In this document: positions 57,001-64,000 of the stretch, piece after piece
How positions within the stretch are numbered: the first letter of the stretch is position 1
Layout: the number at the start of each line of letters is the position of its first letter
DNA from: Heterohyrax brucei
Lineage: Eukaryota; Chordata; Mammalia; Hyracoidea; Procaviidae
Assembly: GCA_028571685.1 (NCBI GenBank)
Contig: CM053146.1
Location: 108,661,431-108,725,430 of the forward strand
DNA: 64,000 nt
Reading direction: 5' to 3'
The notes under the pieces: generated by a model
What the model saw: the letters and a program-made list of their open reading frames with translations, nothing else
Told to the model about the DNA's origin: nothing
Databases searched by the model: none
Translations under genes and position numbers: made by a program

Positions 57001-57980
57001 CCTTAGAAAAGTACCAGAAATAGCACATTTCAAGGGTGATTATTTTTAAATGTTTTACTCCCTTAACAGATCAGTTTTTAAAAAAATATTTTTTTGCAGT
57101 TAAGTGGAAGTTTACAATTCAAGGCAATTTGCCATAGAAAATCCTGCACACACCCCTCGGTAATTGTGGCTGCTCTCTCAGCCCTGTGACAGCACACTTC
57201 TCCTTTCCATCCTGCACTTCCCACATCCATACAACCAACTCCTGTCCCCTCAGATCGATTTTTATGTACCTTCCTGAGAGCTCATAGGTACCATTTTCAA
57301 GATTATTTTAACATACGTAAACCAAATTTTACTATCTGTAAATCGGTAGTAATAGTACTTGAAATAGTGTCTCATGTATGGTAGATTACATGTGTAAAAT
57401 GTTGTGTGTGTTACCATAAGAGCAGTGTTTCTCTTCAGCCTAGGTATATGTTATAGCTCTGGGCGAGCAACTGTGAAGCATTCAGCTGCTAACTGAAAGG
57501 CCTGTGATTCAAACCCAGCCAGCAGCTCTGCAGGAGAAAAGACTTGGTGATATGATGCTCTAAAGATTGTAGCCTAGGAAACCAAATCCTCTCACCAGCA
57601 CACAAGAGTAACAGCATAGGTAGTATTTAACAACAGAATAATACCCACGCTTCTGTTAGATGCTGACAGATATTGAGTGTAGACCTGTCCATTAAAAATG
57701 CTCCTTTTAGTTGAGTGTGTACCTCTATTTTGGTGATATTTTTTGGGATTGAATAGGTAGATGTAACTTCTTTTGTTTGGTTCTTGTTTACCATTAGCCA
57801 TTAGCTTGTTGCTAAAAACTGCCTCTAAAATATATTTGCAGATTTACAAAAAGTATTTGAACTGGTATAATTTTTACATTATTTGTAATTTTATTTTCTA
57901 GATTTCACAGGGAGTTTACACAAGGAGTAAAACCTGATTGGACCATTTCACGAATTGAACACTCAAAATTATTAGATTAA
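44578..57980 (+). CDS. MAIP1: MAIP1, m-AAA protease-interacting protein (5 coding exons joined)
   Basis: Exons 44578-45027, 51766-51837, 52271-52397, 53770-53917 and 57902-57980 join in phase to 291 residues, the human length. The N-terminus (MALAAYLLRRLLFF, Arg-rich and nearly free of acidic residues for the first ~15) is a mitochondrial presequence. The variable GC-rich leader runs to about residue 105 (RRGYSTEGQ), and the conserved domain follows from KMIILGVSNPINW. Known: MAIP1 (formerly C2orf47) is a matrix protein that binds the AFG3L2 m-AAA protease and supports assembly of the calcium uniporter subunit EMRE. A relation of the C-terminal domain to Tim44/Mba1-type folds is my recollection, not shown here. 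I took the ATG at 44578 because the human protein begins MALAA and the context is good; ATG at 44572 would add Met-Lys. Confidence 0.97.
45392..46755 (-). mobile_element. 5'-truncated L1 with 13-bp target duplication
   Basis: Antisense L1 in MAIP1 intron 1. TATGACCTTACTT flanks it exactly at 45379-45391 and 46756-46768. The T-rich left end is the reversed poly(A) tail. The minus-strand frame at 46499-46732 reads YYWECKIIQPFWKMVWHFLR, the conserved C-terminal part of L1 ORF2. About 1.36 kb, with most of ORF2 absent. Confidence 0.9.
46769..47396. other. MAIP1 intron 1, with MIR remnant
   Basis: 46775-46860 (cacataataggcactcagta, then tttgttgaataaatga) is MIR-like. The rest is unassigned. Confidence 0.5.
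47399..48676 (+). mobile_element. Complete-length mariner transposon, dead
   Basis: 1,278 bp between TA duplications (47397-47398, 48677-48678). Inverted ends: GAAGGTCTTACAATTAAGCT on the left and, reversed, CGAGGTCTGACCATTAACTT on the right. Transposase remnants appear in shifting frames, for example VCKWIKCFSEGRESVPDEDR (~47700), RKILTENLGTRKVCAG (~47885) and the catalytic HDNAPAR at ~48303-48323. Several frameshifts and stops. In MAIP1 intron 1. Confidence 0.9.
48679..49317. other. MAIP1 intron 1, unassigned
   Basis: No repeat or gene recognised. Confidence 0.4.
49318..49401 (+). repeat. AfroSINE 3' half
   Basis: gttagaaactctatgggagc, agttctatcctgtcccacat and a decayed tail block. Confidence 0.65.
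49402..50111. other. MAIP1 intron 1, mostly unassigned
   Basis: 49690-49860 may be an old MIR-family remnant (agaacatgaaactggaaagg). The rest is unassigned. Confidence 0.35.
50112..50270 (+). repeat. AfroSINE, short form
   Basis: Sense copy: tggagctttggttgcacagt, gctgttccttggaaacctg, tgattcagaattgacttg. Confidence 0.82.
50280..50365 (+). repeat. AfroSINE 5' half
   Basis: Head only: gagtcctagtggcacagtgg to agctgttccttggaag, 10 bp after the previous copy. Confidence 0.82.
50760..50978. repeat. Probable L2 fragment
   Basis: ttaaatgttacttcttttag, gaagccttctcatcccttta and later gattggagctccttcaagac follow the L2 3' wording. Confidence 0.6.
50979..51027 (+). repeat. AfroSINE tail scrap
   Basis: actatgagtcagaattgact then caacagtgggtttgggttt. 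Confidence 0.65.
51262..51453 (-). repeat. AfroSINE, long form
   Basis: Antisense: ataaacccaaatcaaacg tail, gggctgtaaatccctatgg, head ending ccaccagggctcc. ~310 bp before MAIP1 exon 2. Confidence 0.87.
51766..51837 (+). CDS. MAIP1: MAIP1 coding exon 2
   Basis: 72 nt, 24 codons: AFACVSKLLSQCKFDLLEEL then VSKE. Acceptor ttcttgaag after a long T tract, donor gtgaag. Confidence 0.94.
52271..52397 (+). CDS. MAIP1: MAIP1 coding exon 3
   Basis: 127 nt: VLHVLKEKVTLLPDSHKN through GDISIYYDEK plus one base of a Gly codon. Acceptor aaacttag, donor gtaaag. Confidence 0.95.
52398..53769 (+). other. MAIP1 intron 3
   Basis: 1,372 bp, free of recognisable repeats or other genes. Confidence 0.5.
53770..53917 (+). 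CDS. MAIP1: MAIP1 coding exon 4
   Basis: 148 nt: RKFVDILMCFWYLTSANIPS through KKLLSASY, ending in a split Glu codon. Acceptor tctctaag, donor gtaagt. Confidence 0.95.
53918..54904 (+). other. MAIP1 intron 4, 5' part
   Basis: 54135-54300 (accctaaaacttggtggctt, then ctgcagtttcacagctcatg) resembles a widespread old interspersed repeat I cannot name with certainty. The rest is unassigned. Confidence 0.4.
54905..55735 (+). mobile_element. RTE LINE, 5'-truncated, dead
   Basis: Starts within the reverse transcriptase (YTDDTTLLMGSEEDLKH-like wording at ~54960-55010, a changed YADD box). It runs through the C-terminal region (frame 55049-55363) to the terminal ctaacaacaacaac tail. Intron 4 of MAIP1, sense. 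Confidence 0.85.
55775..56265 (+). mobile_element. Internally deleted RTE derivative
   Basis: 55780-56008 aligns by eye to the 5' region of the RTE copy at 6.4 kb (gtgatgctggaagttatgcc, then ctacttctgaaaattaacca). 56009-56265 aligns to RTE 3' ends (gggatcaatcatcagagagg, then gagatggattggcacagtag). About 3 kb of coding sequence between is missing. Confidence 0.75.
56551..56906 (+). repeat. AfroSINE split by an opposed AfroSINE
   Basis: A sense head (gaggagccctggtggagcag) runs to ~56614. An antisense long-form copy occupies ~56650-56826 (ctgccccataatgttttta, ggctataatctttacgagag). The sense tail (ccactctgttgtaaggttgc, then aacagcttgacggca) resumes at ~56830. Confidence 0.72.
57075..57290 (-). 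repeat. Probable L1 3' end, antisense
   Basis: cagttaagtggaagtttaca, then pyrimidine-rich ctcctttccatcctgcactt, parallels the left end of the L1 at 45392. Diverged. Confidence 0.4.
57453..57590 (+). repeat. AfroSINE 5' part, long form
   Basis: Head ctctgggcgagcaactgtga to aagattgtagcctaggaaac; tail lost. Confidence 0.75.
57902..57980 (+). CDS. MAIP1: MAIP1 coding exon 5 (stop)
   Basis: Completes Glu266, then FHREFTQGVKPDWTISRIEH and SKLLD, TAA at 57978-57980. Acceptor tattttctag. Confidence 0.95.
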
Positions 57981-58160
57981 TCTTTCTTGGAAAAATCAGC
58001 TCATGAACTTTTAGCAGTTGCTGTGGAAAACTAAGGAAGAAGAGCTTTGGGATCCTTTGATCTTCACTCAGTCAAGTCTGTGAATTACTTTTGTATTATT
58101 TTGAACTCCTGTTTGCAGTATACTAACATGATACAATAAAGCATTTCCCACTGATTGTGA
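57981..58160 (+). other. MAIP1: MAIP1 3'UTR
   Basis: About 180 nt of unique sequence from the stop codon to just past a canonical AATAAA. Confidence 0.75.
58135..58140 (+). terminator. MAIP1: MAIP1 polyadenylation signal (AATAAA)
   Basis: Canonical hexamer 155 nt after the stop codon, with gattgtgatcatgatctt as a GT-rich element 15-30 nt beyond. Confidence 0.8.
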
Positions 58161-59491
58161 TCATGATCTTCTTTAAAAGTGTGCTAAGTGAGAAAAGATA
58201 CAACAGTAGCACATTATTGGAGTCCTGTTATGTATTCTTTGTGATGTTAGATATATATGTATAGACACACAAACTATTTTACAGCTATAATAAAATATTC
58301 AAAAATTTAAACCTTTAGTAAATTCTTAAATATTTTATTTGTGGTCAGTACATTTATATCATTGATTCTAGTATGTATAAGAGTTTATTTTTTAAAAAAT
58401 CATTGCTGTTATTTGGCTACCTCTTTGGCCCCTAGCTGTATACAGTGAGGTGAAGTGATGCAGGAGAGAGGGGAACTTCCTCAACCTGAGAATGGCATCC
58501 ATGTAAAATCTGTAGCTCAATCATACTTAATCACAGTAGACAAAACGTGTCTGTTCTTACAATTTCCACTTGCCACTGTACTCTATCCTAGTTGGATCAG
58601 GCAAGGAGAAAAGAATACATGATTCAAAGGGAGCTGTAACTGTTCTTTTTCTCAGAAAGCATGATTGGAAATATGTAAAATCCTGTTGAATCTACCAGAA
58701 AACTACTAAGGAAGTAATATAGCAAGTTCATGTGATAGAGGGCTAATACATAAAAATGGTTTGAGCTTTGATATACTAGCTATAAATAAGTGAAATTTAA
58801 AGATATTTGCAGTATCTGGAAGGTGTGCTGAAACCTGTTGAGCGTCATACATCCAAGTCCTTGGCAGCTGTGAGTACGTTACATGACAAAAGGCACTTTG
58901 AAGGTGTGATAGGGTTAAGGATCTTGAGACTGAGAGGGAATGCTGGGAAGTAGAAAAGTCAGCATTAGAAAGAGTTGTGACAGTGGAAGCGAAAGTTGTG
59001 ATGTGGAGCCACAAGCCAAGGAATAAAGACATGGAGAAGCTAGAAAAGCCAAGGAAACAGATTTTTTACCAGGGCTTCCAGCATTCCTGCTGACCTGTTT
59101 TGTAAAAGCAGTTGTTTTGAGCCACTAAGTTTGCAGTGATTTCTAAGAAAGTACTGCACAAGATAGTCCCTGCATGAGTCAGTTACTACATTAGAGTTTT
59201 GTGAAATAATGGTTCTGCAATTCTGTATTTTCTATTGGCATTATTTTGGAAATCAGAGACCTCAAATAGTTCCCCAATTTGATCAGTGGGGTCCCTTTAA
59301 CTGTCTGCTGTGACAGAGTAAAGACTCAAATGACCCTACTGTTAGTCTTTGTGTGTTTTGTGGTGTAACAGTGTGTCCCAGGCTCATCTTTTTCCTGCTG
59401 AGACTTGGAATCTATTTCTTTTAAGGAAATGATGTGTAGAAACTGTGATCTGCACATCTTGAGAATGTGTGTAAGACAATGTATAGAAATA
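58161..59491. other. Intergenic, downstream of MAIP1
   Basis: Mostly unassigned. 58960-59160 has an old-LTR-like ending (gttgttttgagccactaagt). No gene seen. Confidence 0.4.
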
Positions 59492-59650
59492 GACAAACTG
59501 TTGCCACTGAGTCAATTCAGATTCATAGTGACCCAACAGGACACAGCAGAACTGCCCTATAGGATTTTCAAGGAGTACCTAGCAGATTTTACTGGCTGGG
59601 CTTGTGGTTAGAAGCCACAGCTCTTAACCACTGTGCCATCAGGGTTTCCT
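59492..59650 (-). repeat. AfroSINE, short form
   Basis: Antisense: gttgccactgagtcaattca, cagaactgccctataggatt, head ending gccatcagggtttcc. Confidence 0.88.
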
Positions 59651-59746
59651 AGATATATGAGATATATCTGGGAATTTGAACCATTTAAAAGAACTTAAGG
59701 AAAACCAAATGTTCTCTCTCTGTCTTTATTTTTACCCATCTTACTT

Positions 59747-59906
59747 AAAACCCCCTACTGTAGCATAATGGTTAAGTGTTACTACTGTTAACTGGAAGGT
59801 TAGCAGTTTGAATCCACCAAGCACTTCTTGGAATCTATGGAGCAATTCTACTGTGTCCTATAGGGTCACTATGAGTCATAGTTGACTCAGTGGCAGTGGG
59901 GTTTAT
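59747..59906 (+). repeat. AfroSINE, short form
   Basis: Sense: accccctactgtagcataat, gcagtttgaatccaccaag, gggtcactatgagtcatagt. Confidence 0.88.
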
Positions 59907-59954
59907 TCCTGTGTGTTATAAAAATACCACTGTCTGACGTCTTTTAAATAAAGC

Positions 59955-60151
59955 AAAAAGAAAAAAAAAACATCAAATTGATTCTGACTCACAGTGACCC
60001 TATAGGACACAGTAGACCTGCCCCATAGGGTTTCTAATGTAATCTTTACTAAGCAGACTGACACATCTTCCTCTACAAAGTGACTGTTGAGCTTGAACCA
60101 CCAACTTCTGGTTAGCAGCAGGGCACTTAACCACTGAGGCACTGGACTTCC
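59955..60151 (-). repeat. AfroSINE, long form
   Basis: Antisense: polyA tail, attctgactcacagtgaccc, taatgtaatctttactaagc, head to ggcactggacttcc. Confidence 0.88.
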
Positions 60152-60166
60152 TACCTGACATTGTTG

Positions 60167-60884
60167 AAAACCAAAACCACACCAATTGCCATAGGGTGGA
60201 TTGACTCATAGCAACCCTATACAGCAGAGATGAATTGCCATATAGAGTTTCCAAGGAGTGGTTGGTGGATCTGAACTCTGGAGCTTTCAGTTAGCAGATG
60301 TCAGGGCTTGAACAATGTCTCCCAAAAAATAGGTGTAGCAATTTGGCTGGCCCAGGATTCCCGGTATTGTGTGGTTGTCCATCATTTTGTGATTTCCCTA
60401 TTGGGAATCCTAATTTTTGCCTGTCGTTAATAGGGAAAGATTGTATTATTTTGAAGAGGATTAGGGTGGACTGTAACACCCTTACCCAGGTGACCTCAGT
60501 AATCCAGTGTCAAAGGAGTTTCTGTGTGGTGTGGGCTTGTACCATCTTTTTGTCCTTTAAGAGATGAAAAGGAAGCAGAGTTGGCGACATTATACCACCA
60601 AGAAAGCAGTTCTGGAAGCAAAGTGCATACTTCGGATCTGAGGTTTCTTCCCTGAGATGCTCCCAAACCAAGGGAAGACTGATACATCATGAGGACCTTC
60701 CTCCAGAGCTGACAGAGACAGAAAGCCACTTCCCGGAGCCAGCATCCTGAATTTGGACTTGTAGTCTACTGGACTATGAGTGAATAAACTTTGTTAAAAC
60801 CATCCACTTGTGGCATTTCTGTTATAGCAGCACTGTGTGTCTAAGACACAGCCCAGCACTTAACCACTGCCCAACCAGGGCTCC
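60167..60884 (-). repeat. AfroSINE split by an LTR
   Basis: Antisense SINE body 60167-60298 (gaaaaccaaaaccacaccaa to gctttcagttagcaga). Its head (cagcccagcacttaaccact) resumes after 60848. Confidence 0.85.
60299..60848 (+). mobile_element. MaLR-like solo LTR (copy G) inside an AfroSINE
   Basis: TGTCAGGGCTTG to GTGTCTAAGACA, 550 bp, with gaataaactttgttaaaacc near its end. It cuts the SINE's tRNA-like head at ttagcag, so it is younger than that SINE. Confidence 0.85.
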
Positions 60885-60976
60885 TTTTGACATTACAGTA
60901 CATTTCGTATTTGTAAAAATTTATTTTTCTGTTATCTGTCACATGAAAGCAGAAACTGTCATGTTCACCCTGTATC

Positions 60977-61143
60977 CCCAAACAAAAAACCACATTTGTT
61001 GCCACTGGGTCAATTCCACCTCAGTGACCCTGCAGGACAGAGGAAGGCTGCCCCATGAAGTTATCAAGAAGCAGCTGGTGGATTCAAACTGCTGATGTTT
61101 TGGGTAACAGCTGTAGCACTTAACCACTGTACCACCAGGGCTC
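60977..61143 (-). repeat. AfroSINE, short form
   Basis: Antisense: caaacaaaaaaccacatttg tail, gaccctgcaggacagaggaa, head ending accaccagggctcc. Confidence 0.88.
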
Positions 61144-61771
61144 CATAAATACTAGTTGAGTTAATGAATAAATAAATGAGACTCACTACTGTTGAGCTTT
61201 CTGGATCTTACAATAGGAACGTAGTTCCTCTTGATTTTTGTTTTGGTGCCTTAGCAAGCCAAATGCAATCTATCGTGTGTAGCCCTCCTCTAAGGGAGTA
61301 TATGCGTTAGCTACTGGATGCCTGTCCTTGCTTTTATTGTCCTATGTTACTTATTCTACATACCACATGGGGGAGCTAACTGTTTATGGAATCTAAATGC
61401 CCAGATTGGCAGTAAACTTGATAGTCTGGGGTTACCGAGGAATGAGAGAATTGGGTTGCTTTCTCACACATTTTTATGGTTAGGTATATTATGGGAAATT
61501 GCTCCAAAAACAGGCTTTATGGTAGAAATTGTGAAGTTCAACAGGTTAAGTGCCTGAGTCACATCACGTGGAACTTTTACATACATCTCCTCTGTGGTAG
61601 CTGACACCACAGATTACATCATCCAGTGACTGATTACTTCTGTCCTCAGAAGGATTTCTTTTTTTCTTTCTGAACATGGCACATCAGGCTGAACTAGATT
61701 CTGCTTCAGAAATAAACCACTTCAAATCTTAGTGGATTGAAACAAACAAAATATATGAATTGGACTTTCAT
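61144..61771. other. Intergenic, unassigned
   Basis: 61690-61765 may be an old repeat of the same type as at 54135. Nothing else seen. Confidence 0.4.
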
Positions 61772-63800
61772 GTTGTTAGGTGCCATCGAGTTGATTCTGA
61801 CTCATAGCGACCCCGCGCACAACAGAAGAAAACACTGCCCGGTCTTGTGACATGACCACAATTGTTTTTGTGCTTAAGCTTGCCATTGTGGCCACTGTGT
61901 TGATCCATCTCATCGAGGGTCTTCCTCTTTTTCACTGACCCTCCACTCTACCAAGCATGATGTCCTTCTCCAGGAACTGATCACTCCTGACAACATGTCC
62001 AAAGTATATAGGACACAATCTTGCCATCTTTGCTCCCAAGAAGCACTCTGGTTGTACTTCTTCCAAAACAGATCTTTTGGTTCTTTTGGCGTCCATAGTA
62101 CGTTCAACATTCCTCTTCAACACCACAGTTAAAACACATCAATTCTTCTTCTGTCTTCCTTGTTCATTGTTCAGCTTTCACATGCATATCATGGCTTGGG
62201 TCATGTACACTTTATTCTTCAAGGTGATACCTTTTCAATACTTTAAAGAGGTCCTTTGCAGCAGATTTTCCCAAAGCATTGCATCTTTTGATTTCTTGAC
62301 AGCTGCTTCCATGGGTGTTGATTGTGGACCCAACTAAAATGAAATCCTTGACAACTTCAATCCTTTCTCCATTTATGATGATGTTGCTTATTTGTTCAGT
62401 TGTGAAGATTTTGGTTTTCTTAATGTTGGGGTGCAGTCCATACTGAAGGCTGTGGTCCTTGATCTTCATCAGTAAGTGTTTCAAATCTTCTTCACTTCCA
62501 GCAACTAAAGTGGTGGTGTCCATGTAATGCAGGTTGTTAATGACTTGTCTTCCAATCTTGATGCCTCATTCTTCTTCTTACAATCAGCTTCTCGGATTAT
62601 TTACTTGGCATACAGATTGAAAAGGTGTGGTGGAAGGATACAACCCCGATACACACCTTTCTTGACTTTAAACCATGCAGTGTCCCCTTGTTCTCTTTGC
62701 ATGACATCCTCTTGATCCATATACACATTCCTTAAGATCACAATTAAGTGTTCTGGAATCCCCCTTTTATGCCATATTAGCCATAATTCGTTACAATCCG
62801 CACAGTCAAATGCCTTTGCATAGTCAATAAGACACAAGTAAACATCATTCTGACATTCTCTGCTTTCACCCAAGATCCATCTGACATCAGCAGTGATATC
62901 CCTAGTTCCACACCCTCTTCTGAATCTAGCTTGAATTTCTGCAAGTTCCTTGTCAATATACTGTTGCAGTCACTTTTGAGGAAAACTTTACTTGTGTGTG
63001 ATATTGATGAGATTGTTTGGTAATTTCCACATTCAGTTCAATGACCTTTCTTTGAAACAGTTATAAATATGGATCTCTTCAGTCAGTTGGCCAGGTAAAT
63101 GTCCTCTAGATTTCTTGGCATAGACGAGTGAGTACTTACAGTGCTGCATCGGTTTGTTGAAATATCTCAGTTGATAATCCATCAGCTCCTGGAGTGTTGT
63201 TTTTTGCCAGTGCCTTCAATGCAGCTTTGACTTCTTCCTTCAGTAACGTTGGTTCCTGATCATATGCTACCTCTTCACGTGGCTGACTATCGACTCTTTC
63301 TTTCTGGTATAATGACTCTGTGTATTCCTTCCATCTTCTTTTGATGCTCCCTGAGTCGTTTAATATTTTCCCTGCAGAAACCTTCACAATTGCTTCTTGA
63401 GGCTTGAATTTTTTCTTCAGTTCTTTCAGCTTGAGAAATGTAGAACATGTTCTTCCCTTCTGGTTTTCCATTTCCAGCTCTTTGCACATGCTGTTATAAT
63501 ACTTTATCTTTTCAAGCTGCCCTTTGAGATCTTCTGTTTAGGTCTTTTACTTCATCATTCCTTCCCTTGTTTTAGCTACTTGATGAGACTTTCAGAGTCT
63601 CTTCTGACATCCAATTTAGTCTTTTCTTTCTTTCCTGTCTTTTCAAGGACCTCTTCCTCTTTTCGTGGATGATGTCTTTGATGTCATTCCACAGTTCATC
63701 TGATTTTTGATCATTGGTGGTCAACATATCACAGCTGTTCTTGAGATGGTCTCTAAACTCAGGTGGGATATATTCAAGGTCGTACTTTTGAACATTCATA
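61772..63800 (-). mobile_element. RTE LINE, 5'-truncated, dead
   Basis: Antisense, 3' end at 61772 (gttaggtgccatcgagttga). Minus-strand frames keep recognisable RT pieces: NTPGADGLSTEIF (63136-63489), DVYLCLIDYAKAFDCADCNE motif A (62601-62873), and a YADD box changed to YMDT with SEEDLKHLLMKIKDHSLQYG (62212-62523). Frames are broken between them. The endonuclease region is absent; the match fades at ~63800. Confidence 0.87.
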
Positions 63801-64000
63801 CTCTACATCTAACATGTGACAAGTGGGGACTCTCCTCAGTGGTGGCATCATTCCCCTTCCTGTAGACAGGCTGATGGGGAAACCACTACCTGGTACCATG
63901 GCAAATGAAAAATAAAATTGAAGGGTCTCACACAAGTGATTAAATGCTCAATTTGAAAGTGATAGAACTCATTGGCCAGACCAAGGCATTGCCCAACCAC
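63801..64000. other. Window end, unassigned
   Basis: No recognised feature. Confidence 0.35.

Noticed and set aside
62601..63489. Reverse transcriptase-like frames as a possible gene
   Set aside because: Broken pieces of an RTE LINE with frameshifts and a changed YADD box; the same sequence recurs at 8 kb and 35 kb.
1..64000. CRISPR array, phage, operon or other prokaryote-type system
   Set aside because: No regularly spaced direct repeats or compact gene clusters; interspersed repeats, GT-AG introns and CpG islands mark a vertebrate nuclear genome.

Overview
The window is a piece of mammalian nuclear genome. It most likely comes from an afrotherian of the elephant/hyrax/manatee group, and elephant is my best guess. 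The argument is repeat content. About 45 copies or fragments of one tRNA-like SINE (AfroSINE type) are present, with RTE-class LINE copies whose 3' ends match the SINE tails and a recurring ~500-bp MaLR-like solo LTR. Old L1, L2, MIR and MLT1 remnants shared by all eutherians lie beneath them. I cannot name the species from the sequence alone.

Three protein-coding genes are present, in the order known from human 2q33: C2orf69 (+), TYW5 (-) and MAIP1 (+). All three reconstruct completely with GT-AG introns, correct phases and no internal stops. C2orf69 has 2 coding exons (11056-11388, 17068-17895; 386 aa). TYW5 has 8 coding exons on the minus strand between 44237 and 25531 (315 aa). MAIP1 has 5 coding exons from 44578 to 57980 (291 aa). 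TYW5 and MAIP1 start 340 bp apart, head to head, in one CpG island. C2orf69 has its own CpG island around 10.8-11.6 kb.

Layout: 1-10.7 kb is repeat-rich intergenic DNA, including an RTE copy (6.4-10.0 kb) that landed in an old L1 and was then hit by an ERV-type LTR. 10.8-20.1 kb is C2orf69 with a probable long 3'UTR. 20.1-25.4 kb is intergenic and ends in two tandem solo LTRs just past the TYW5 stop codon. 25.5-44.2 kb is TYW5, whose intron 2 holds an RTE copy interrupted by an LTR, a SINE and an inserted RTE fragment. 44.2-58.2 kb is MAIP1, with an L1 copy flanked by a 13-bp duplication, a complete-length dead mariner and an internally deleted RTE derivative in its introns. 58.2-64 kb is intergenic repeats ending in a minus-strand RTE copy.

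Functionally, C2orf69 and MAIP1 are mitochondrial proteins. TYW5 is an Fe(II)/2-oxoglutarate JmjC hydroxylase acting on the wybutosine base of tRNA-Phe. They are neighbours, not an operon or known pathway. I found no CRISPR array, no functional tRNA or rRNA gene, and no convincing new gene system. The unusual content lies in transposon structure and in a few gene-end and start-codon details.
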